Assembly (NCBI RefSeq): GCF_014207355.1
Contig: NZ_JACHEF010000005.1
Span: forward strand, 186,001 to 250,000
Reading direction: 5' to 3'
Length of the DNA stretch: 64,000 nt
Origin: Mesorhizobium sangaii
GTDB taxonomy: Bacteria > Pseudomonadota > Alphaproteobacteria > Rhizobiales > Rhizobiaceae
Part shown: one piece after another, positions 35,670 to 42,899 of the stretch
Layout of the letters: the number at the start of each line of letters is the position of its first letter
Position numbering within the stretch: the first letter of the stretch is position 1
The notes under the pieces: generated by a model
The model's database searches: none
The model's input: the letters and a program-made list of their open reading frames with translations, nothing else
What the model was told of the DNA's origin: nothing
Translations under genes and position numbers: made by a program

Positions 35670-35762
35670 CCTCGCTCCGCTGGTATTACCCAGATCAGCT
35701 TCTAGGGTCTGTGGGCTTGCCGCCCCCGTCTCAGCCCCGACCGTACGGAGCACCCCTGTGGA
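35670..35762 (-). promoter_or_regulatory. TPP riboswitch (THI element)
   Basis: On the minus strand the conserved parts appear in order: GGGGTGCTCCG (35746-35756), GGGGCTGAGACGG with the invariant CTGAGA (35729-35734), then CTGATCTGGGTAATACCAGC (35679-35698). The aptamer ends about seven bases from the YkoF-like start codon and overlaps the likely ribosome site GAGG, so thiamine pyrophosphate probably blocks translation initiation. Confidence 0.95.
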
Positions 35763-35872
35763 TGCGCGGGTTAAAGCACCATTCGAGCGGAAGCGAAAGC
35801 CGTTTTTTTGGTGCGCTGCGCCAAAAGCATTGCGCCAGCCCTGCGAAACCGGGTCGTCGAAGCGACAAACTC

Positions 35873-36424
35873 TCAACCACGAGGCGGCGTCCGGCGGCCG
35901 GTATGCGCATGGCGCAGGAAATCGACGAAGGAGCGTACGGTTGGTGATGTATGACGCTGCTTCTGATAGCAGAGGAACCAGCCGGGAAAGGCCGCGCACC
36001 AATCATCCAGCAGCGACACCAGTTTGCCGGCATCGATCAGCGGACGCACGAGATCTTCAGCCCAAAAAGCGATGCCGACGCCCTGCACGGCGGCGGCAAT
36101 CGCCATGTCGCGGCTGGAGACGACAAGCGGACCGTTGACCGCGACCGAGAACCATTGGCCATCCCTGGCGAATTCCCATGCGTAGGGCCCGGCACTGCCC
36201 GGCCGGCGCCAATTGATGCAATGGTGCAGGAGCAGATCGGCCGGCGCCGACGGCGATCCGTCACGGGCGAGATAGTCCGGCGAGGCCACGGCGAGCTGGC
36301 GCTGCGTGCCGCCAAGCGCCGCCGCAACCATGTCGGCTTCGAGAAATTCGCCAAGCCTGGCGCTGACATCATAGCCGGCCTCGACGATGTCGAGGGCGGC
36401 ATCGTCGATCGTTTCGTCGGGCAC
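35873..36424 (-). pseudogene. LysR-family regulator remnant (effector domain only)
   Basis: The 183-codon frame, opening at a GTG, encodes only the substrate-binding half of a LysR regulator: ALDIVEAGYDVSARLGEF, then GSAGPYAWEFARDGQWF, RDMAIAAAVQGVGIAFWAED and a typical C-terminal VRSFVDFLRH. The helix-turn-helix half (about 100 residues) is missing. The coding similarity stops at about 36420, exactly where the remnant of an oppositely oriented SDR gene begins, so a deletion removed both 5' halves and the shared promoter. Confidence 0.8.
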
Positions 36425-36731
36425 CGGCCGCTATATCCACCCGTCGGTGGTCTATTCCGGGACCAAGCATGCGGCCAGCGCCATGGCCGAATCACTGCGC
36501 CGCGAAATCGGCAAGGACGGCATCCGCGTCACGGTGATCGAGCCGGGCGCGGTCAGCACCGAGTTCACCGCCAATATGCGCGACGATGTTCGGCTGGCTG
36601 TCGAGCAAAGGTTGGGCGAGATGGAGCAACTGGAGAGCGAGGACATCGCCGCTGCCATGCTCGACGCGGTCTCGCAGCCACCAAGGGTCAACGTCAACAT
36701 CCTGACCCTCTATCCGACACAGCAGGCTTGA
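36420..36731 (+). pseudogene. Short-chain dehydrogenase remnant (C-terminal part)
   Basis: An SDR C-terminal half reading GRYIHPSVVYSGTKHAASAM with the catalytic YxxxK (YSGTK), then RREIGKDGIRVTVIEPGAVS and TEF. The Rossmann half (TGxxxGxG and NNAG) is absent. A first ATG at 36387 lies in LysR sequence. Because the nucleotide-binding half is lost, the product cannot function. Confidence 0.8.
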
Positions 36732-36753
36732 TTCGCGACGGTGGGCAAGGTGT

Positions 36754-36777
36754 GGATCGGGGCCTTGGCCCCGATCC
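36754..36777. terminator. Perfect 11-bp palindrome between convergent gene ends
   Basis: GGATCGGGGCC-TT-GGCCCCGATCC lies between the SDR remnant stop and the msrA stop. With a few central bases unpaired it can form a strong hairpin in both directions. Confidence 0.55.
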
Positions 36778-36785
36778 TGTAAACC

Positions 36786-37304
36786 TTACGAAACCGCCTT
36801 CTCGCGAACCGGCAGCTTCCAGCCCGGCCTGACGAAGTGGCAGGTGTAACCGTTGGGGTATTTCTCCAGATAGTCCTGATGTTCAGGCTCGGCTTCCCAG
36901 ATGGGACCGACCGGTGCGACCTCTGTGACGACCTTGCCCGGCCACAGGCCAGAGGCATCGACGTCGGCGATGGTATCTTCGGCGATGCGCTTCTGTTCAT
37001 CGCTGGTGTAGTAGATCGCCGAGCGATAGCTCATTCCGACATCGTTGCCCTGCCGGTTACGGGTCGTCGGATCGTGGATCTGGAAGAAGCGCTCCAGCAG
37101 CGTGCGATAGCTGATGATGGCCGGATCGAAATTTATCTCGATGGCCTCGGCATGGGTGCCATGGTTGCGGTAGGTGGCATTGGGCACGTCGCCACCGCTG
37201 TAGCCGACACGGGTTGAGATGACGCCGGGATAGCGCCGTATCAAATCCTGCATGCCCCAGAAACAGCCGCCGGCAAGCACTGCGCGTTCGGTCGAAGTCG
37301 CCAT
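36786..37304 (-). CDS. msrA: Peptide-methionine (S)-S-oxide reductase MsrA
   Basis: A 172-residue MsrA starting MATSTERAVLAGGCFWGMQD; GGCFWG contains the catalytic cysteine. Further family motifs: GYSGGDVPNATYRNHGTHAE, FFQIHDPTTRNRQGNDVG and YRSAIYY. AGGAG precedes the ATG by about eight bases. It repairs oxidised methionine in proteins with thioredoxin as reductant; no clear resolving cysteine is seen in the C-terminal tail, so recycling may use a different route. Confidence 0.95.
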   Translation of the reverse strand: MATSTERAVLAGGCFWGMQDLIRRYPGVISTRVGYSGGDVPNATYRNHGTHAEAIEINFDPAIISYRTLLERFFQIHDPTTRNRQGNDVGMSYRSAIYYTSDEQKRIAEDTIADVDASGLWPGKVVTEVAPVGPIWEAEPEHQDYLEKYPNGYTCHFVRPGWKLPVREKAVS

Positions 37305-37318
37305 ATCACGTCTCCTCA

Positions 37319-37378
37319 AAAAGCAATTCCAGGAAAAGTGCGTAGCCGTTTTCCATCTGGAATTGCGCAAAAAGCAAG
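37319..37378. repeat. Dispersed rhizobial repeat, copy 1 (AATTCCAGGAAAAG type)
   Basis: Contains AGCAATTCCAGGAAAAGTGC, then CCGTTTTCC and GGAATTGCGCAAAAAGCA, an imperfect palindrome. A longer copy is at 41540-41664. Located in the 5' flank of msrA. Confidence 0.6.
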
Positions 37379-37440
37379 TTTGGATCTCGCCATAAATGGG
37401 CATTGTCTCTTGCTTCGTCCAGCGGACCGGCCGACCTGCT

Positions 37441-39006
37441 TCACTTGCCGGGTTGAGCGAGGCTGTCGATCGCACTCGGCAGTTGGGGCGCGCCGGGCGG
37501 AACGGCGGCAAAGCTGATCGCGACCGGCGGCGCCTTGAGCGACCAGTCGAAGAGAACGGTTTTGACCGGAATGTTGCCCAACCACGCCTGCAGATAAGGT
37601 GGCACGTCGCGCCCAGGCCAGACCAGGAGTATGCCGTGATCACGCAGCCGCTGCTTGGTGATCCAGGGGGCGTACTGCATGTTCAGGTCGGTGAAGATCG
37701 ACGGCTTGTCATAAGCATTGAGGCCCGCCAGCGGCGCAACAAGGTTATGACCGCCGACGATGTCGAGCCGACCGGGCGTCGCCGCGTGCCAGACGGCTTC
37801 TGCCTCATCCGAGATCTTCTGCGCCGGCCAGCAGACGGCGTCCATGCGCCCGCGCAAATTGCATTTCGTCCAGCGGATGCCTGCATAGGCACCAGATATG
37901 CTGATGATGCAGATGAGCGCGCAGATTACCAGCTTTCGCATCTCGACGGGGCCGAGACGGTGGCCCAGGAAGGCAAGCGCCACAACGCCCACAAGGTTGT
38001 ACATCGGCGCGCCCCAGGCCTCGCCTGTGCCGGTGAACAGGGACGCCACCATGATGAGGACCGCCGGGCCAAGTCCCATCCACAAGAGATAGACCAGCGT
38101 GCCGCGCCCGACCGGCTCTTGCGGCGGGGGCGAGCGCCGCAGCAGCCCTGATATCGCCAGCACCAGAAAAAAGCCGCCGAGTCCGGCCGTCTGGACGCCG
38201 ATATAATAAAAGCGCGAGCGATGCGCCATCACCCACTGATCGCGCCAGGCGGCGTAGGTCAGCGGCAGGAAATCGACGCGGTAGAGCTCGATGGCCAGCG
38301 GTGCGGCGACAGCGATGAAAACTGCAAGCCCAACCCATGGCCACGGCGTAGCCAGCCGGCTGCGTGCCCGAGCGTCGTACAACAGCCAGATCGCGCCAAA
38401 CAGCAACAGCAGGCCGGTCGAGAATTTGGCGTAGAGCCCGACGCCCGAAACCAGTCCGAGCGCCAGCCACCAGATCGGCCCACCGCCGCGGCCCGCACGC
38501 CACAACAGCCAGCAGATAGCGGCCCAGAAGGGCATCTGCGCGTAGTCATGATTGAACTGCGGTGTCGGCCAGCCGAAGAAATAGAGCGACGGCATCAACA
38601 GCACGGCGGCCAGCGCACGCCTCTGCCCGAGCATGTCGCGGGCCAGCAGATAGACCAGGACGAACGTCGCCGAGATCGTCAGCTGCGCGACGAGATATTG
38701 CGGCCAACGGAACGATCCGGTCAGGAGATGGCTGGTCTCGAGCAGCCAGGCGGGAAGTTGCGGATGCTTGTAGGTCAACAGCACCCATTCGCGTCCCCAC
38801 ATGAAGCCTTCGACGACATCGTTGGGCGGTGAGACGTTGATAAGCGCCGGTGCCACCGTCCAGCACAGGATCTGCATCAGGCACAAAAGCGCCAGCAAAT
38901 GCCAGGGATGACGGATCAGATTGGACAAAACCGATGGGGAATCGACGCCGGCGGCGGGCAATCCCGCCGGCACCAAGCGATCCATGGATCCATCTATCCC
39001 CACCAT
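37441..39006 (-). CDS. Membrane glycosyltransferase, GT39/ArnT (PMT_2)-like
   Basis: A 521-residue protein with about ten helices. The first periplasmic loop contains SPPNDVVEGFMWGREWVLLT, similar in place to the acidic catalytic loop of dolichyl-/undecaprenyl-phosphate sugar transferases, and HPQLPAWLLE follows. It probably uses polyprenyl-phosphate sugars to glycosylate lipid A, lipoprotein or another envelope acceptor. The C-terminal 120 residues are a soluble periplasmic tail. An alternative start is Met at 38985. Confidence 0.78.
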   Translation of the reverse strand: MVGIDGSMDRLVPAGLPAAGVDSPSVLSNLIRHPWHLLALLCLMQILCWTVAPALINVSPPNDVVEGFMWGREWVLLTYKHPQLPAWLLETSHLLTGSFRWPQYLVAQLTISATFVLVYLLARDMLGQRRALAAVLLMPSLYFFGWPTPQFNHDYAQMPFWAAICWLLWRAGRGGGPIWWLALGLVSGVGLYAKFSTGLLLLFGAIWLLYDARARSRLATPWPWVGLAVFIAVAAPLAIELYRVDFLPLTYAAWRDQWVMAHRSRFYYIGVQTAGLGGFFLVLAISGLLRRSPPPQEPVGRGTLVYLLWMGLGPAVLIMVASLFTGTGEAWGAPMYNLVGVVALAFLGHRLGPVEMRKLVICALICIISISGAYAGIRWTKCNLRGRMDAVCWPAQKISDEAEAVWHAATPGRLDIVGGHNLVAPLAGLNAYDKPSIFTDLNMQYAPWITKQRLRDHGILLVWPGRDVPPYLQAWLGNIPVKTVLFDWSLKAPPVAISFAAVPPGAPQLPSAIDSLAQPGK

Positions 39007-39179
39007 GCGGCGCTTAAATCACATAGTCCGCTTTGACGAACAGCCCAAAAAATCGAAGCTTACGAAAAAGTATAGCTGTGTGCCATTGCAGCACCAAGAT
39101 CGGGCAGGAGCATCGGCGCTCCTCTGTCCAGGCAGGACAGCGTTGCACGTCTTGCCCTGTCTGAAAAATCCGGGTCCCG

Positions 39180-40067
39180 ATGCGCCACCAGCATGCCGTC
39201 ATCCACTACCGTGCGCTCGACTTCTGGATGGCGCGTGCGGCCGTCCTCGTCATCATTTGCCTGCAGCTTCTGGTCATCAACAACCTCTCCTTCGGGCCGC
39301 GCTGGCTGGCGCCGGCGCTGGAGGCAGCCCTGCTGCTGCCCTTGTCGGTGGCCACGGCCTGGACACAGGTCGTCACCCGAAAGGCGGTCGAGGATCACGA
39401 ATGGCATGCGATCGGCCAGTTTCGTGTCATGATCCGCAGAACGGCCCTGACCATGACCGCCATCATAAGTGTTATGAATTGCGGCTCGCTGGTCTTGCTG
39501 GTGCGCGCCTTGCTGGAGGGCCATGCCGGCAACAGCGGCACGACGCTGTTGATCGACGCGCTCAACATCTGGGTAACCAACGTCATCGTCTTTGCCCTGT
39601 GGTTCTGGAGCACCGACCGGGGCGGGCCGCCGACCTGCGGCCTTGTCAAGCTCGCGCAGGCTGATTTCCTGTTTGCGCAGATGACGCTGAACGACCGTGA
39701 GCTTCGCGACTGGCTGCCCGGCTTCGTCGACTATTTCTTCCTCGCCTTCACCAACGCGACAGCCTTCTCTCCGACCGACACGCTGCCACTCAGCCAACGC
39801 GCCAAGCTGCTGATGATGGCCGAGGCCATGATCTCGCTGCTGACCATCGCGCTGGTCGCGGCGCGCCGTCAACATCCTGGCCTGATCGGGCCGGAAACGC
39901 AAAACAGCCCGCCCGGCGAACCGGAGCGGGCTACTATGCGTCTGCCGGCGACTAGGTATCAATACCGCGGCCGTTTGTCGGAGACCACGACCAGCCTCCC
40001 CCCGACATTTTGGCACCGTTTGCACACCAGCTTCGACGCTAGTCGCCGTTCGGTGATGAAATCGTAG
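39180..40067 (+). CDS. DUF1345-like membrane protein with a C-terminal frameshift and read-through tail
   Basis: Residues 1-227 look like a four-helix membrane protein whose last conserved segment is FTNATAFSPTDTLPLSQRAK...IALVAAR. In this family the chain should end shortly afterwards as a short hydrophobic segment. Here the frame changes in the run GGCGCGCC (39860-39868): restoring one GC dinucleotide would give AARAVNILA and a TGA at 39883. In the observed frame translation instead runs about 60 residues further, through the hairpin at 39907-39933 and into the convergent gene. Probably a recent mutation or a sequencing error. Confidence 0.7.
   Translation: MRHQHAVIHYRALDFWMARAAVLVIICLQLLVINNLSFGPRWLAPALEAALLLPLSVATAWTQVVTRKAVEDHEWHAIGQFRVMIRRTALTMTAIISVMNCGSLVLLVRALLEGHAGNSGTTLLIDALNIWVTNVIVFALWFWSTDRGGPPTCGLVKLAQADFLFAQMTLNDRELRDWLPGFVDYFFLAFTNATAFSPTDTLPLSQRAKLLMMAEAMISLLTIALVAARRQHPGLIGPETQNSPPGEPERATMRLPATRYQYRGRLSETTTSLPPTFWHRLHTSFDASRRSVMKS
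39907..39933. terminator. Bidirectional hairpin terminator
   Basis: AGCCCGC-CCGG, loop CGAA, CCGG-A-GCGGGCT. On the minus strand it is followed by GTTTTGCGTTTC. It sits between the expected stop of the DUF1345-like gene and the stop of the leftward 157-residue gene. Confidence 0.7.
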
Positions 40068-40432
40068 TGGGTCCCGTAGATTTCGATCAGGGCATCGAGA
40101 TCCAGCGAACGCAAATGACCACAACGCGCATTGCCGCAATATGCGCTGAGGCCCATGCCTTGTTCGCGAAGCTCGCCAAGCTTTGTGGGCAGGGCGACCG
40201 GGAAAACCATGGCTTCGGGCATCGCGGGGTTCGCCACCGCAACGAGAATGGGCTTTCGAAACGCGGCCCGGTCAATGTCGCCGATCGCGTCGACTGCCTT
40301 GTCTTCCGCGACGCTTATGAGGGAATCGATCTCCTCCATTGCCTCGATATGCCCGCAAACAAATAGAGCCCTTCGCAGCACGTGCAACGCATCTCTCGTT
40401 TCGCAAAGTGTCGTCCGCAGGGTGAGAGGCAT
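39959..40432 (-). CDS. Conserved rhizobial protein with cysteine-rich C terminus (157 aa)
   Basis: The first 57 residues (MPLTLRTTLCETRDALHVLR...) are paralogous to the small protein encoded at 24844-25017. The C-terminal part has CGNARCGH and CKRCQNVGG, 40 residues apart, an arrangement suited to a zinc site. It begins eight bases before the end of the DUF982 gene product's stop region (gap of seven bases), so the two are co-transcribed. Function unknown. Confidence 0.72.
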   Translation of the reverse strand: MPLTLRTTLCETRDALHVLRRALFVCGHIEAMEEIDSLISVAEDKAVDAIGDIDRAAFRKPILVAVANPAMPEAMVFPVALPTKLGELREQGMGLSAYCGNARCGHLRSLDLDALIEIYGTHYDFITERRLASKLVCKRCQNVGGRLVVVSDKRPRY

Positions 40433-40439
40433 TTGGCGC

Positions 40440-40700
40440 TCACTTCCTCATGTAGCTATCGGGAAGACAATCGGCTTCAACCGCCGCGGCAATGAAGGCT
40501 CGGTGGACGTCCCTTGTGCTGCAACATCCCACTCTTTCCCCAACCAAGGCAGCAAGTGCTGCTAAAAACATTGGGCCGTCGGATGGCCAGTCGTCTGCCA
40601 AAGCGTCGGCCATTTGGGGAAGTGTACAAAGAATCGAGATAGTGCCATCACTTCTCTCGATGGGGATTCCGGAAAACATATTAGGGCGGCTGACCGTCAC
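40440..40700 (-). CDS. DUF982 family small protein
   Basis: An 86-residue member with ADALADDWPSDGPMFLAALA and HRAFIAAAVEADCLPDSY, aligned with the family member at 21959-22243 over its whole length. The true start may be Met at 40679. A CTCCCGC/GCGGGAG hairpin (40708-40725) precedes it and may affect translation. Confidence 0.75.
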   Translation of the reverse strand: MTVSRPNMFSGIPIERSDGTISILCTLPQMADALADDWPSDGPMFLAALAALVGERVGCCSTRDVHRAFIAAAVEADCLPDSYMRK

Positions 40701-40725
40701 TGCATAGCTCCCGCTGGGGCGGGAG

Positions 40726-41044
40726 AATGTTAAGCGCTCTCAAGCACCAGCGCCCATGCAATAGCTGATGACAATTCCATGTAAGCACTTAAACAAGACG
40801 CCGTCTATTAACTATGACATATCAGACAAGCAATATCCTGGTTTGAGGCGAATCTCAAAATTTACTTGGCGAGTAAACGGTACGATTACGACAATTCCTT
40901 TGGCGCGAGTATTGGGGCAAAACCGACAAACGCCAGCCCATTGCCATAGGCAGCGGGCAGGTTCTGGGGTGCTGCCAGGGATCGACCCACCAAGGTCGAC
41001 GCCAAGGTCAACGACCGGCGGAGCGGATGGTTGCGGTTGCGAGT
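40726..41044. other. Gene-free interval at the host/prophage boundary
   Basis: An AT-rich stretch (40740-40920) followed by GC-rich sequence with a short tandem repeat (CCAAGGTCGACG CCAAGGTCAACG near 40993). No tRNA gene, integrase or convincing frame was seen. One prophage end probably lies here, since phage lysis genes begin immediately to the right. Confidence 0.5.
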
Positions 41045-41368
41045 TCACTCGTCCGGCGCAGGCTTGAACCTGCGCACGACGAACTCGAACAGGATGTCCG
41101 AGATCCACATGGCGCTGACGCCGATCAGGAAAGCCGCTGCAAGCGTGGTGGTGTCGTCAGAGGGGTCGGGCATCGGCAGGCCCGCGATCCTGACATAGGA
41201 CACCACCGGCAGCGTCAAATAGGCCGCGGCAAGCGCGCCGCAGATCGGTGAGGCCACCATTTCGCGCAGCTTGTAGCGATGCCGCGACAGCGCCCGCAGG
41301 ACGCCGCCGGCAAGGCCGGCGGCGACGACCGGTCCCTTGATGCCGAGCAGGTCGAAAAGATCGTGCAT
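41045..41368 (-). CDS. Putative phage holin / small membrane protein
   Basis: A 107-residue protein starting MHDLFDLLGIKGPVVAAGLA with three hydrophobic stretches (GPVVAAGLAGGVL, CGALAAAYLTLPVVSYV, LAAAFLIGVSAMWISDIL) and a charged tail RRFKPAPDE. Its ATG overlaps the stop of the Rz1-like gene by four bases. It is the last gene of the lysis cassette. The layout suits a class I holin, but no conserved family was recognised. Confidence 0.6.
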   Translation of the reverse strand: MHDLFDLLGIKGPVVAAGLAGGVLRALSRHRYKLREMVASPICGALAAAYLTLPVVSYVRIAGLPMPDPSDDTTTLAAAFLIGVSAMWISDILFEFVVRRFKPAPDE

Positions 41369-41679
41369 CACGGCCTCCATCCACAAAGCGCCTGGCCCTT
41401 TTCATTGTGCGCCAGGATCGCCGCCACCGACGCGCCGGAAAGGGTCGCCACCTCTGCCTTTGCCGGCCGGATGGGATGCTCGACCGCGCAGAACGACCCG
41501 CCCGCGCTTGCGCAACCGGCCAGCAGGAGCGGGAGCGCCAGAGCAATTCCAGGAAAAGTGTGAAACGGTTTTCCCGGGAAAAGCGCGTAGCGCTTTCCCT
41601 GGGCAATTGCGTCAAAACAAAAAGATGGAGCGGTTCTGCGTTTCCGTGAAACGACGAACCGCTCTATGATCTTGACCAT
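41368..41679 (-). CDS. Rz1-like spanin lipoprotein with a repeat-derived N terminus
   Basis: The C-terminal 58 residues form a lipoprotein: LALPLLLAGC (lipobox LAGC), then ASAGGSFCAVEHPIRP and AHNEKGQALCGWRP. That is the normal size of an outer-membrane spanin. The upstream 45 in-frame codons, including the ATG, are encoded by the dispersed repeat at 41540-41664, so the original start has been replaced. Whether the long basic N terminus still permits export and lipidation is doubtful. Confidence 0.65.
   Translation of the reverse strand: MVKIIERFVVSRKRRTAPSFCFDAIAQGKRYALFPGKPFHTFPGIALALPLLLAGCASAGGSFCAVEHPIRPAKAEVATLSGASVAAILAHNEKGQALCGWRP
41540..41664. repeat. Dispersed rhizobial repeat, copy 2, inserted between the spanin genes
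   Basis: Contains AGCAATTCCAGGAAAAGTGT, nested palindromes around CGGTTTTCCCGGGAAAAGCG and GCGTAGCGC, CAATTGCGTCAAAACAAAAA, and a terminal hairpin GAGCGGTT...CGTTTC/GAAACG...AACCGCTC (41628-41664). Shares its first and AATTGCG parts with the copy at 37319. Confidence 0.7.
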
Positions 41680-41885
41680 TTGGCCAGCCTCCCCCTGTTG
41701 TCGTCCGGCGTCCGGCCGGCGACGGCGTCATCGATCTTCTGGGCTTGGCTGCGCGCCGCGGCGTCGGCGGCATCCTGCCTGGCCTTCTGGCTGGCCTTGC
41801 CCTTGGCGTAGGCCGACCAGAGACCGGCGAGCGCGGCACCCATTGCAAGCAGATACGGCCACAACTGGCCAAGCAGCGCTCCCAT
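41664..41885 (-). CDS. Rz-like inner-membrane spanin / small lysis protein
   Basis: A 73-residue protein starting MGALLGQLWPYLLAMGAALA: one N-terminal helix and a charged helical tail (KASQKARQDAADAAARSQAQ). GAGGAG precedes the start. Its stop codon touches the end of the repeat copy, so its last codons may also be altered. With the Rz1-like lipoprotein it would bridge inner and outer membranes during lysis. Confidence 0.6.
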   Translation of the reverse strand: MGALLGQLWPYLLAMGAALAGLWSAYAKGKASQKARQDAADAAARSQAQKIDDAVAGRTPDDNRGRLAKWSRS

Positions 41886-41886
41886 C

Positions 41887-42111
41887 TCATTTCTCCTCGA
41901 CCGGCCGCGGCGGCGCGACCATGCCGCGCGGACCGTCACGCACCGCGTTGATGATGATCTTGGCAAGGGCAATGGCGCCGCTGATCTGAAGCGCGGTGCG
42001 ATCGGTGACGCCGAACATCGTCCAGTCGAAGCCGACCAGGGCGCCACCGCAGATGATCGCGATCAGCGTGTTGAGCAGATTGTGCAGTGCGTTGGTGTTG
42101 AGGAATTTCAT
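41887..42111 (-). CDS. Small phage membrane protein (lysis cassette)
   Basis: A 74-residue protein starting MKFLNTNALHNLLNTLIAII with one strong membrane segment (LIAIICGGALVGFDW) and a basic/proline-rich end (RGMVAPPRPVEEK). The ATG overlaps the TGA of the endolysin gene. Position suggests a holin or antiholin. Confidence 0.6.
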   Translation of the reverse strand: MKFLNTNALHNLLNTLIAIICGGALVGFDWTMFGVTDRTALQISGAIALAKIIINAVRDGPRGMVAPPRPVEEK

Positions 42112-42818
42112 CAAAAGAGGCTCCCGAAAAGATCGGTGACGTGCTCCCGGAGGGCCGCGAGCGCTCCGGCGATGAGGACGAGGATGCCGGCCGCGGCAGC
42201 AGTCTTGACGGCCGGCGGCACGGGCTGGGCCGCCGGCGCCCCGCCCGCGGGCTTTTCGACGCCGGGCGACGACGCGGCCGGCACAGGCGCCGGCGCGGTC
42301 ACAGGTGCCGCCGACATCAGCAAGGCCTGAGCCCGCACCGACGTGACGCGATCGGACCAGCCGCGCCCGAATGTTGCCCATGTCGGCAGCCGTTCGAGAA
42401 ACGCCAGCCGCGCATCGCAAAGCGCGTCGATGGTGACGCCTGCCGGCTTTGCCCTGGCCGCGGCAAGGGTGGCCGGCCCGATCCGGCCATCCTGGGCGAC
42501 GCCCAGGGCCGCCTGCAGGGTTTTCGCCGCCCTGCCCGGCCCGCTGTTCACGGCGAAATCGAACACGGCATGGTCGACCCCGTCGGGCAATTCGGCGCCG
42601 AGGACCGCATCCCAGTAGTAGCGGCGGAAGATGGTGGCGAGCTGCGCGTCGCCGATCATGCGCAGGTCAGCCTTGGTGGCATTCGCCTTCACATAACGGC
42701 GGAAGTTGGCGAGCGTCACGCCCTTCATCGTGGCGCCCCCGGGGTCGGCCGGATTGTCCGACCACCCACCTTCCGATTTCAAGACGAGCGCAAGCGCCCG
42801 CGCGAAGTTGCGGTCCAT
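42111..42818 (-). CDS. GH108-family endolysin with C-terminal transmembrane segment
   Basis: A 235-residue muramidase. The GH108 signature LKSEGGWSDNPADPGGATMK includes the catalytic Glu; YYWDAVLGAELP and HAVFDFAVNSGPGRAA follow, then a peptidoglycan-binding_3 region (LGVAQDGRIGPATLAAARA). After a Pro/Ala linker a hydrophobic helix (TAAAAGILVLIAGALAAL) and a short tail end the protein. The C-terminal anchor is known from some phage endolysins that wait in the membrane until depolarisation. Confidence 0.88.
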   Translation of the reverse strand: MDRNFARALALVLKSEGGWSDNPADPGGATMKGVTLANFRRYVKANATKADLRMIGDAQLATIFRRYYWDAVLGAELPDGVDHAVFDFAVNSGPGRAAKTLQAALGVAQDGRIGPATLAAARAKPAGVTIDALCDARLAFLERLPTWATFGRGWSDRVTSVRAQALLMSAAPVTAPAPVPAASSPGVEKPAGGAPAAQPVPPAVKTAAAAGILVLIAGALAALREHVTDLFGSLF

Positions 42819-42899
42819 GGCAGTTCCTTTCCGCCCTCTCCGGGCAGGTTGCTGAGTTTCGGAATTTGGCTATAGTCGGCCCAGGACGAGGGATTTGAA

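Noticed and set aside
40960..41010. Possible tRNA-derived attachment site at the prophage edge
   Set aside because: No cloverleaf or tRNA 3' end could be drawn; only a short tandem repeat is present.
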